Below the pieces are notes generated by a model that saw only the letters and a list, made by a program, of their open reading frames with translations, did no database searches and was not told where the DNA came from. From JAKATY01 sp038876335 (GTDB lineage Archaea > Micrarchaeota > Micrarchaeia > Micrarchaeales > Micrarchaeaceae), in the NCBI GenBank assembly GCA_038876335.1, contig JAVYYS010000026.1:1-8573 (forward strand): a stretch of 8,573 nt of DNA, read 5' to 3'. Below, piece after piece: positions 1 to 5,514 of the stretch. The position numbers were made by a program, and so were the translations under genes. The stretch's first letter is position 1; each line of letters begins with the position of its first letter.

Positions 1-26
1 AGAAGGAATACTTTACTGCGCCAAGT

Positions 27-677
27 TTGTTCAAAAGACCAAAAGCTAAAAGTGCTTGCCTTATGCCGATCACAACGCCGATGCTGCTTGCTGCTTACAA
101 TCTCAGCGTTAACGTATACGCCTTCCATGTAGTAGACAGCATCGCGAGCCCCACTCTCAACGCTATAATGCAGCTTATAGGTAAAAGCTTTCTTGTAGTA
201 TTACCACTGCTTGTTCTTTATCTTTACATAAGGAAAAGCCCTAACTTCTACTCCATTATTATTGCAGGTGTTCTGCTTTATGCGATTTCCGATACAATAA
301 AGATAATCGTGGGGGAGCCGCGCCCCTGCAACGTTCCTGCGCTTTCATGGATAAACAAGGTTTCGTGCGAAAATACCTTCTCATTTCCAAGCAACCATGC
401 AAGCGTGCTCACGGGACTTCCTTTCTTCTTTGGCAAGTACAGAATTCTCCAAGCCGTTTACATAATATGGCTCGTCTTAGTGCTATTCGGCCGCGTATAC
501 CTGGGCTTGCACTACTTTACGGACGTGCTTGCCGGTGTTATTTTAAGCCTTGCTGTTTCATATATAATATTCGCTTACAGGCGCAGGATAAACCGCGTAC
601 TTGACCATGCAGTGCTGAAAATACTACCATTTGCCGCTGTAAGCAGGAGGCTTGGAAAAAGCAATGGTGACTTGTAA
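27..677 (+). CDS. PAP2-family membrane phosphatase (5' end uncertain)
   Basis: Integral membrane phosphatase of the PAP2 (type 2 phosphatidic acid phosphatase) superfamily. These enzymes remove phosphate from lipid or polyprenyl phosphates and diphosphates at the membrane. All three family motifs are visible, numbering from the TTG at 27: KX6RP at K92-R99-P100, a PSGH-like PSNH at 121-124, and RX5HX3D at R156, H162 and D166. About five hydrophobic segments surround them. The start is unsure. The frame is open back to the window edge, so the gene could begin upstream; TTG 27, ATG 63 and ATG 81 are internal options, none with a good ribosome binding site. ATG 63 or 81 would suit the family's usual N-terminus. 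The DUF929 gene follows 33 bases later on the same strand. The substrate cannot be told from sequence; a polyprenyl diphosphate would fit the nearby mevalonate genes but is inference. Confidence 0.85.
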   Translation: MFKRPKAKSACLMPITTPMLLAAYNLSVNVYAFHVVDSIASPTLNAIMQLIGKSFLVVLPLLVLYLYIRKSPNFYSIIIAGVLLYAISDTIKIIVGEPRPCNVPALSWINKVSCENTFSFPSNHASVLTGLPFFFGKYRILQAVYIIWLVLVLFGRVYLGLHYFTDVLAGVILSLAVSYIIFAYRRRINRVLDHAVLKILPFAAVSRRLGKSNGDL

Positions 678-710
678 AGAACACATTCCAATATAGAGGA
701 AATTGAGTCT

Positions 711-1520
711 ATGAAAAACAGTACTTTGTATATAATAATTATTGTAATAGTCGCAGCTGCAGTGCTCGCAGCTTACTTTAATTCAGCGCACGGAGCTCCA
801 ACATCTTCGCTCATAGGCAAACAGGTGCCAGTATCTACGCTATCGCTCATGAAAAGCATAGCAATGAACTCTACCCTTGCAGAAGCAATAGGCTCCGGTT
901 CGGCAGGCAATCCTCCGCTTTCTGAGAATGGCACACCTCTTTATGTAGACAACAAGCCCACTGTGGTATATTTCGGCGCCGACTATTGTCCATACTGCGC
1001 CGTGACGCGGTGGGGCCTTATACTTGCACTGATGCGCTTTGGAAACTTCACACTTTTGCATTATATGCAGGCAAATGCTAACGATCCAGCAGGCCCTAAT
1101 ACCCCTACCTTCTCATTTTACAACTCCTCATATTCAAGCAGCATAATCAATTTCATGTCAGTAGAAACCCTCACAAGGAATGAGACACCGTTGCAGGCGC
1201 CCAACGCTATAGAAAACGCAACATTCGACAAATACGACCTTAACAATCCACAGCTTCCTTCTAGCGAGCGAGGCGGCATACCATTCGTAGATTTCGGCAA
1301 TAAAAGCGTTCAGGACGGTGCAGAAATTAGCCCGCTTCTAATTTATAAGCTAAGCTGGGGGCAGATTCTGCAGGATTTGAATAACCCAAATTCTACAGTC
1401 GCCCAGGCAATAATAGGCAACGCTAATGTATTTACTGCGCAAATATGCCGCATAGACAATAACACTCCAGCAAACGTGTGCGATCAGAATTATGTAAAGC
1501 AAATACTGCAGTTTGGCTAA
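711..1520 (+). CDS. DUF929 thioredoxin-like protein, membrane-anchored, CPYC motif
   Basis: Member of the mainly archaeal DUF929 family, whose biochemical role is not established. Residues 5-22 form a hydrophobic N-terminal anchor or signal segment, so the rest probably faces outside. The core reads VVYFGADYCPYCAVTRW, with the redox-type motif C93-P-Y-C96, followed by an ALMRFGNF helix typical of the family. GGIPFVDFG at 188-196 supplies the cis-proline loop (P191) seen in thioredoxin folds. Two further cysteines, C246 and C257, near the C-terminus could form a structural disulfide. The exported region is rich in Asn, Ser and Thr, with several N-x-S/T sites, which suits an extracytoplasmic archaeal protein. 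The ATG has a GAGGA element ending 10 bases upstream (696-700). The gene probably shares a transcript with the PAP2 gene. A disulfide oxidoreductase role is inferred from the fold and CxxC only. Confidence 0.85.
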   Translation: MKNSTLYIIIIVIVAAAVLAAYFNSAHGAPTSSLIGKQVPVSTLSLMKSIAMNSTLAEAIGSGSAGNPPLSENGTPLYVDNKPTVVYFGADYCPYCAVTRWGLILALMRFGNFTLLHYMQANANDPAGPNTPTFSFYNSSYSSSIINFMSVETLTRNETPLQAPNAIENATFDKYDLNNPQLPSSERGGIPFVDFGNKSVQDGAEISPLLIYKLSWGQILQDLNNPNSTVAQAIIGNANVFTAQICRIDNNTPANVCDQNYVKQILQFG

Positions 1521-1573
1521 ACTACTGCACTACTACATTGCAGAGCCGTTAAGATATGCTGCTGCAGGCGGAA

Positions 1574-2764
1574 TCAAAAGACAAGCTTCTGTCTATCGCG
1601 ATTTATCTCTAATCCGTTACTGTTCCTTTCAAGTTGAAAAGGCCGAAGCCTATGGTCGTTAGACCAAAAATCAACTACATTCCTGTAAGCACTATCATCT
1701 TTAACTAGAAATAGTGCAGCTATGGAATCATAGCCTCCTGAACCTGGAGACTTAGCCACAAATGCCCCTTTTTCAACAGTTTTCTCTATTAAATCAGTTA
1801 TCTCATCGGTCTCTATTGGAACATTGCTTCTTTCACCTAAAGTTTTTGCGAGCCTTCTGCCCGCATTGAAAGACTGTTTAAAGTTTTCCAAATTATCTTC
1901 TATGTTTTTCCCTTTATTAATATTCTTTAATGACTCTATCGCTTTTACGTTCTCATTGTTCATTGCATTTATCAATTTATAATACTCCTCAGGAGCGGAT
2001 TTCTTAAACATATTCACGCTGCCGACCATAGTGGTTGTTATCGCAGCAGCTCCCACAAAATCGGCTACTGCAAACTTTAAATTTTCTGGAAGTTTCATCG
2101 GCTCGATACTATAATCCCATTTCCTTTTTATCGCAGAGCTGACATCCTCTTTGTCGAATTCCTGTGGAAATTCCTTTACTATCTCAGGGCTATACCTGGA
2201 ATATATTATATCACCATAGACTGCAGACGCTATATCAAATCCGCTACCTATCTTGCCAGTCGCAACAGAATGTGATATTTGCGCAAGTTTGTGCAGGGCG
2301 TCATCTTTGTTGAATTCGAGACCAAAGTGTTCCATCAACGCACCAATTGCCGCCACAGTGACAGCAGCGCTGCTTCCAAGCCCTGATTTTGATACAGCTT
2401 TGCCATCACTACTAATACGGTAAGAAAATGCAGGATCGTTTTTGGTTTTTATTTCGAAGCCTGATAGTGTTGCTCCTTCGTTTAATGCGTGATATAGTAC
2501 TGCTTGTACAGCAGTTTTAACCAGCTTTAACTCCTGTGGTACCTTAATATCAAGCCTGCCAGACCCTCTATCTAACTTCCCCCTCACATCAGCTCCAAAA
2601 TCCTCGGCTATTACACGAATCTCGTCATTTTCTAAGCCTTTCAAATAAACGTGCGTGCCCGCATCAACAGAAGTTACATAACCAACATTCTGCTTTTCTA
2701 ATATAGAGTACCCCCCCAACCAAAGGATTTTGCCATGAGCTTTTGCGTGTAAACTGTATTCCAT
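1574..2764 (-). CDS. phosphomevalonate kinase (GHMP family, Sulfolobus/ERG8-like)
   Basis: GHMP-family kinase expected to convert mevalonate 5-phosphate and ATP to mevalonate 5-diphosphate in the cytoplasm. The N-terminal GKILWLGGYSILEKQNVGYV (11-30) matches the start of archaeal and eukaryotic phosphomevalonate kinases. The glycine-rich ATP loop is KSGLGSSAAV (126-135). KIGSGFDIASAVYG (171-184) carries the catalytic-region Asp (D177). KSPGSGGYDS (338-347) is the C-terminal substrate/ATP motif. At 396 residues the length is normal. The ATG directly follows the TGA of the decarboxylase gene, with AGGTG (2774-2770) as ribosome binding site inside the end of that gene, so translation is likely coupled. 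It converges with the DUF929 gene across 53 bases that hold no clear terminator. Thermoplasma-type mevalonate-3-phosphate 5-kinase is a different possibility, but the sequence resembles the 5-phosphate kinase and sits beside an intact decarboxylase. Confidence 0.87.
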   Translation of the reverse strand: MEYSLHAKAHGKILWLGGYSILEKQNVGYVTSVDAGTHVYLKGLENDEIRVIAEDFGADVRGKLDRGSGRLDIKVPQELKLVKTAVQAVLYHALNEGATLSGFEIKTKNDPAFSYRISSDGKAVSKSGLGSSAAVTVAAIGALMEHFGLEFNKDDALHKLAQISHSVATGKIGSGFDIASAVYGDIIYSRYSPEIVKEFPQEFDKEDVSSAIKRKWDYSIEPMKLPENLKFAVADFVGAAAITTTMVGSVNMFKKSAPEEYYKLINAMNNENVKAIESLKNINKGKNIEDNLENFKQSFNAGRRLAKTLGERSNVPIETDEITDLIEKTVEKGAFVAKSPGSGGYDSIAALFLVKDDSAYRNVVDFWSNDHRLRPFQLERNSNGLEINRDRQKLVF

Positions 2765-3805
2765 TCATACACCTATTGGCGCTAATCTATGCTCGTCTAT
2801 AAGATGCTCTTTGGACACTTTCGGGCCGGCACCCACCCCTGCCTCTATTAATCTCACTCCTTCAATATCTCTTATTGCGTCGATTACTTTATTTTTGTCC
2901 CCTTTTCTTGTTATGATGTGTGCGTTAGGCCCCGCATCAAAAGTATATGCCGCTATGTTCCTATTTTCATTTGCATTAAGGTCGTTTATCCTGTAAACGA
3001 TCTCTCTTGACACATCGTTCATATAAAAGATAGGCGGCCACGTGTCCAGCATGACTGCATGCATATTGTTGCTGTCCCGCATTATGAGATAAGCAAGTCG
3101 TTCAAAATCCTTCTTTTTGATCGCTTCTGCTAACTCTACTACAGCCTTCTCAGCGTATTCCACTCTGCTGCTGTACAGAATGCTATTTTCAACAGTCTGC
3201 TTCATCCCTGCACGTGATGAAATCTTCTTTTCTTTTTCTGATACTATTGCTATAAGATCGATTATCTCGGGCCAATGCCTATGGTCGGCTATTTGTTCGG
3301 CGAACGAATCGCTGCCGTCCTCTTTGCTTCCTCTATTCCATTTAACAAATCCGCCAAATATGCTTCTGCACGCGCTACCACTTCCAGAGCGCGCAATTAT
3401 AGAAAGCTCTTTCTTAGCCAGATCCAAATCAAGGGCGTCTGCGGCTGCCAAAACCAGTGCTGCAACACCTGAAGCGCTAGATGCGAGCCCTCCAGCAGTT
3501 GGAAAAGAATTCACTGAAGCGGCAAGAAAATGAGCCTTCACTTTTGCCATTTTCCTCAAGCTATCTACAACCTTAAGCCTCTCATTCGCGCCCTCTCCTG
3601 AAACTAATTCGGGTTTGCCATTTAAGTAGAACATATCTTTGTCTATTTTATCTGAGAATATTATGCTAGTTTTAGTGCTCAGGTTCTCATCTAATGTAAT
3701 GCTTAGCGAAGAATTATGGGGCAGGATCAATCTTTCATCTCTTTTTCCCCAGTACTTTATTAGAGCTATGTTGGAAGTTGCAATCCATGTAGAGATTTTG
3801 TCCAT
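2765..3805 (-). CDS. mvaD: diphosphomevalonate decarboxylase
   Basis: Catalyses the ATP-dependent decarboxylation of mevalonate 5-diphosphate to isopentenyl diphosphate, the last step of the classical mevalonate pathway. Numbering is from the chosen ATG at 3805. The N-terminal motif NIALIKYWGKRD (12-23) includes the conserved lysine K17. The ATP loop is GGLASSASG (105-113). SGSGSACRSIFGGFVKW (140-156) carries the active-site R147. YTFDAGPNAH (287-296) carries the catalytic D290. Intact Lys, Arg and Asp argue for a true decarboxylase and against mevalonate 3-kinase, which lacks part of this set. At 346 residues the length is ordinary. The frame extends to a TTG at 3835, but ATG 3805 has GGGG (3813-3810) four bases ahead and gives the normal family start. 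The gene lies 83 bases downstream of mevalonate kinase and abuts phosphomevalonate kinase. Phosphomevalonate decarboxylase is a less likely alternative, given the neighbouring kinase. Confidence 0.92.
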   Translation of the reverse strand: MDKISTWIATSNIALIKYWGKRDERLILPHNSSLSITLDENLSTKTSIIFSDKIDKDMFYLNGKPELVSGEGANERLKVVDSLRKMAKVKAHFLAASVNSFPTAGGLASSASGVAALVLAAADALDLDLAKKELSIIARSGSGSACRSIFGGFVKWNRGSKEDGSDSFAEQIADHRHWPEIIDLIAIVSEKEKKISSRAGMKQTVENSILYSSRVEYAEKAVVELAEAIKKKDFERLAYLIMRDSNNMHAVMLDTWPPIFYMNDVSREIVYRINDLNANENRNIAAYTFDAGPNAHIITRKGDKNKVIDAIRDIEGVRLIEAGVGAGPKVSKEHLIDEHRLAPIGV

Positions 3806-3888
3806 AAAACCCCTTATACCTATGCTTCTATGCAATTAAATCTTAAGCCGTGCATCTTTACTCATTGACTAGGTCTTTAACAACATTT
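3806..3888 (-). promoter_or_regulatory. intergenic spacer, possible promoter of decarboxylase/PMK pair
   Basis: This 83-base spacer lies between mevalonate kinase and the decarboxylase. On the minus strand it holds a TATA-like GATTTAATTG about 30 bases before the decarboxylase ATG, two copies of GCATAG spaced by AA, and the GGGG ribosome binding site. An internal promoter is plausible, but read-through from mevalonate kinase is equally possible. Confidence 0.3.
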
Positions 3889-4968
3889 TTATTTTGTGCC
3901 ATAGGCACTTTTGTTGAAGATATAGCTGTCGTATCCCTTGCTTGCAAAAACAGCTCCTAAACGTTTTGGATCATCGGTAAGTGCAATTGCGATTCCACCG
4001 CCCCCTCCTCCACTCAATTTGCATCCATACGCTCCATTCTCTCTTGCGATTGCGACTACCTCGTCAAGACCCTCGCTGGACATCTCCATGTATTTAAGGA
4101 GCTCTTGGTTCTTGTACATGAAATTTCCAACTGCCTTCATGTTACTATCGCATAGTGCTTTAAAGCCGTCTCTGCTGCATTTATCGAACAAATTCAGCAC
4201 CTCCTCTGATTCATCTCCTAATTCAACAAGGCGCTCCTTGAAGTGCCTGACCATATCAGAAGTAGGCTTTTTGCTTCCAGTATCTATTGTTAGCAGTTTA
4301 ACGTCTGCTTCAATGTGCTCTTTCTTTGCACCTGTAGAATCACTGTAGCTTACAAACCCACCATAATACGATGTGCTCACATCTATTTTTCCACCTCCCT
4401 CACTTGTGTGCCTTACTCTTTCTCCATCCCTAGCGATGTCTATTATCTGCGAATCTTCTAGATTGAGATTGCATGCCCTCAGTAAACAAACAGTGAAGGC
4501 GGTTGAACATGCAGCACTGCTCGCTAACCCCTTCTGCATAGGGATGTTAGAATTCACCGTAACTGTCCTGCCAAGTACCGCAGCATTGTAGGTGTAGAGA
4601 AGCCTCGCAGCGATGACAGCCAATGGTAGCATATTGATTCCAATGTCTTGATGCCTAGACACAAAGGCAGCAATATAATCATTTCTGTTTGTTTGGGGAA
4701 CGGTTTCCTTTGCTTTGTAATCCCTATACAGCAGAACAAGGTCTTCACGACTGAACTGCCTGCTCTCTCCTAAATCTGGTAGATTTATTGTAAGCAGGTC
4801 ACCTCCATCATTTGATATGTCGGCAGATGCGTACCTATCTATTGCCATTGCTAATGCAAATTTACCTTCTACAATCGCATGCTCTCCGAAAAATTTGACA
4901 ACACCAGGCGATTTAACAGTCGTGACATCCCCTCCCAACTGAAGGTTGGGGGCCTTATTGATCTTCAT
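3889..4968 (-). CDS. mvk: mevalonate kinase with transposon-derived N-terminus
   Basis: GHMP kinase that phosphorylates mevalonate to mevalonate 5-phosphate, first of the three ATP steps to isopentenyl diphosphate. Numbering is from the ATG at 4968. The normal family N-terminus is VKSPGVVKFFGEHAIVEGK (18-36). The ATP loop is PMQKGLASSAA (143-153). GGKIDVSTSYYGG (192-204) holds the likely catalytic D196, and KLSGGGGGG (317-325) is the C-terminal motif. A longer frame begins at 5013, but ATG 4968 has GGGTGG (4978-4973) four bases upstream and is preferred. Residues 1-16 have no counterpart in usual mevalonate kinases; their DNA matches the right end of an IS605-type element, including its hairpin. 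The start overlaps the stop of the tnpB remnant as ATGA. The lysine usual right after PG in this motif (PGK) is V23 here, with K25 two residues on. Confidence 0.9.
   Translation of the reverse strand: MKINKAPNLQLGGDVTTVKSPGVVKFFGEHAIVEGKFALAMAIDRYASADISNDGGDLLTINLPDLGESRQFSREDLVLLYRDYKAKETVPQTNRNDYIAAFVSRHQDIGINMLPLAVIAARLLYTYNAAVLGRTVTVNSNIPMQKGLASSAACSTAFTVCLLRACNLNLEDSQIIDIARDGERVRHTSEGGGKIDVSTSYYGGFVSYSDSTGAKKEHIEADVKLLTIDTGSKKPTSDMVRHFKERLVELGDESEEVLNLFDKCSRDGFKALCDSNMKAVGNFMYKNQELLKYMEMSSEGLDEVVAIARENGAYGCKLSGGGGGGIAIALTDDPKRLGAVFASKGYDSYIFNKSAYGTK
4929..4952 (-). repeat. IS605-type right-end hairpin, inside mevalonate kinase codons 6-14
   Basis: The inverted repeat CCCAAC/GTTGGG (4945-4950 and 4934-4939) encloses the five-base loop CTTCA on the minus strand, with further G/C pairing beyond a wobble or mismatch. 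It lies 26 to 40 bases after the tnpB stop, just ahead of the GATGTCAC tip, as expected for an IS605 right end. It is now translated as part of mevalonate kinase, and as RNA it could fold near the start codon and affect translation. Confidence 0.8.
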
Positions 4969-5204
4969 GATGCCACCCGCAGAGTTCCTGCTTCTCCGGC
5001 GACTGCCTCCCATGCAGAAGGCCTTACATCGTCTCCACAGGCTTGACTTTTTCTTGATATGCCCTGTTGCAGAACTTTCGCGTGATTTCTGTGGTGCTTT
5101 GTTATCTTTGCGTTTTGGTATACGGTGTTATCTGAAAGTGTGGCATACTTTTCTATACCTAAGTGATATGCACGGTATTTATATGCAGTTTTCATGACGT
5201 TCAT
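4965..5204 (-). pseudogene. tnpB: internally deleted tnpB remnant (79 codons, open frame)
   Basis: Three pieces of a TnpB/OrfB transposon-associated RNA-guided nuclease are joined in one open frame. MKTAYKYRAY (4-13) is the usual TnpB N-terminus. LGIEKYATLSDNTVYQNAKI (15-34), running on to SRK, is the stretch just after the RuvC-I aspartate, which normally reads GIDLGI.K.A.LSDG. ACGDDVRPSAWEAVAGEAGT (56-75) is the typical C-terminal tail. Most of a roughly 370-420 residue protein is missing. The RuvC-I Asp is replaced at the join by H14, and RuvC-II, RuvC-III and the zinc finger are gone, so it cannot be a nuclease. The deletions keep frame, and the final TGA overlaps the mevalonate kinase ATG as ATGA. 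It may survive only as a leader ORF coupled to that gene. ATG 5195 is an alternative start. Confidence 0.82.
4973..4978 (-). promoter_or_regulatory. ribosome binding site of mevalonate kinase, inside tnpB remnant
   Basis: GGGTGG on the minus strand lies four bases before the ATG at 4968 and decides the start over the longer frame beginning at 5013. It lies within the last codons of the tnpB remnant, so it was supplied by the mobile element. Confidence 0.6.
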
Positions 5205-5254
5205 GGTTTAGTCGCATCTCAAAATTTAATATGCATTCTGCGGTTCGCTCTCGC

Positions 5255-5275
5255 CCCCTATCTGAAGGATAGTGG
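5255..5275 (-). repeat. second hairpin with identical loop, candidate IS left end
   Basis: CTATC/GATAG (5258-5262 and 5268-5272) encloses TGAAG on the plus strand, which is CTTCA on the minus strand. One mismatch and two more C-G pairs extend the stem. Loop, stem register and outer mismatch mirror the right-end hairpin at 4929-4952 although the stems differ in sequence. It lies about 50 bases upstream of the tnpB remnant, which suits a left end. It could instead be the right end of another, otherwise lost element. Confidence 0.5.
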
Positions 5276-5287
5276 TTTTCCCGCTAA

Positions 5288-5300
5288 CTTTTATAAAAAT
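5288..5300 (-). promoter_or_regulatory. TATA-like box upstream of the tnpB remnant/mevalonate kinase
   Basis: The minus strand reads GGGTATTTTTATAAAAG here, a good archaeal TATA-box candidate. Transcription would begin about 25 bases downstream, near the hairpin at 5255-5275, and read through the tnpB remnant into mevalonate kinase. It may be the original mevalonate kinase promoter, now separated from its gene by the insertion. A second TATA-like stretch, AAATATAAG, lies near 5320. Confidence 0.4.
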
Positions 5301-5514
5301 ACCCTATTGTTACTATCTACTTATATTTACTTCATAATCTTTATAGATATTGCGCCCTACTTCGAAAGAACGCAGTAGAAGTAGCTCCTGCAGCACCCAT
5401 CCGCGTTTTGTTGCCTTTCGTTATCTCACATTTGTATGTCTTGCCAAGGCAGCAGTTGCGTTTGCGGGATTCTATTCCGGCAAGAGCGGGCGCCGAATCC
5501 GATTGCCTTAAGCC

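Larger units (their letters stand above)
4922..5285 (-). mobile_element. relic of an IS200/IS605-family (IS1341/TnpB) element; left boundary approximate
   Basis: On the minus strand a collapsed tnpB reading frame ends at 4965. It is followed by AAGGCCCCCAACC, TTCAGTTGGGAGGGG and ATGTCAC. That is the familiar right-end layout of IS605-type elements: a C-rich/G-rich hairpin with a TTCAG loop, then GATGTCAC as the tip. The tip is placed at 4922. Upstream of tnpB a second hairpin with the same pentaloop lies at 5255-5275 and is the candidate left end, giving a remnant of roughly 360 bases. No tnpA or intact tnpB is present, so any mobility would need enzymes from elsewhere. Assignment of the right end rests on remembered family sequences, not a database search. 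The left tip is not determined. Confidence 0.75.
5205..5514. other. 310-base stretch without a convincing gene
   Basis: Apart from the hairpin at 5255-5275 and the TATA-like box at 5288-5300, this gap between the tnpB remnant and carbamate kinase holds two more inverted repeats: CTACTTC/GAAGTAG (5357-5363 and 5378-5384) and GGATTC/GAATCC (5467-5472 and 5495-5500). The half near carbamate kinase is visibly richer in G+C than the A+T-rich middle. All short open frames here lack a good start or family resemblance. No tRNA, 5S rRNA or CRISPR pattern was seen. Confidence 0.5.

Noticed and set aside
1521..1573. Terminator between the convergent DUF929 and phosphomevalonate kinase genes
   Set aside because: There is no T-run on either strand and no clear stem; nothing supports a specific terminator in these 53 bases.
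3117..3533. Long plus-strand open frame opposite the decarboxylase
   Set aside because: It is antisense to a confidently identified gene, is low-complexity in composition and has no recognisable motif.
2765..3805. Mevalonate 3-kinase of the Thermoplasma type
   Set aside because: The conserved Lys, Arg and Asp of true decarboxylases are all present (K17, R147, D290), and the TFDAGPNA motif is intact.
3938..4348. Plus-strand open frame opposite mevalonate kinase, rich in Pro and Ser
   Set aside because: The proline run is just the reverse of the glycine-rich kinase motif, so it is a shadow frame.
4969..5013. Fifteen extra N-terminal residues of mevalonate kinase from a start at 5013
   Set aside because: This is the out-of-frame reading of the tnpB tail, has no ribosome binding site, and the ATG at 4968 has GGGTGG at the right distance.
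4965..5204. Independent functional 79-residue protein or regulator
   Set aside because: The sequence is recognisably three pieces of TnpB joined together, lacking every catalytic aspartate and the zinc finger. A leader-peptide role remains possible and is listed as a finding.
5210..5300. tRNA gene, suggested by GGTTCGCTCTC near 5243
   Set aside because: No matching acceptor, D or anticodon arms flank it. The surrounding hairpin fits an IS605-type end better.
5345..5514. Small minus-strand gene downstream of carbamate kinase with a cysteine-containing stretch
   Set aside because: There is no start codon before the interesting part and no family resemblance I can name, so it is described only as an unassigned stretch.
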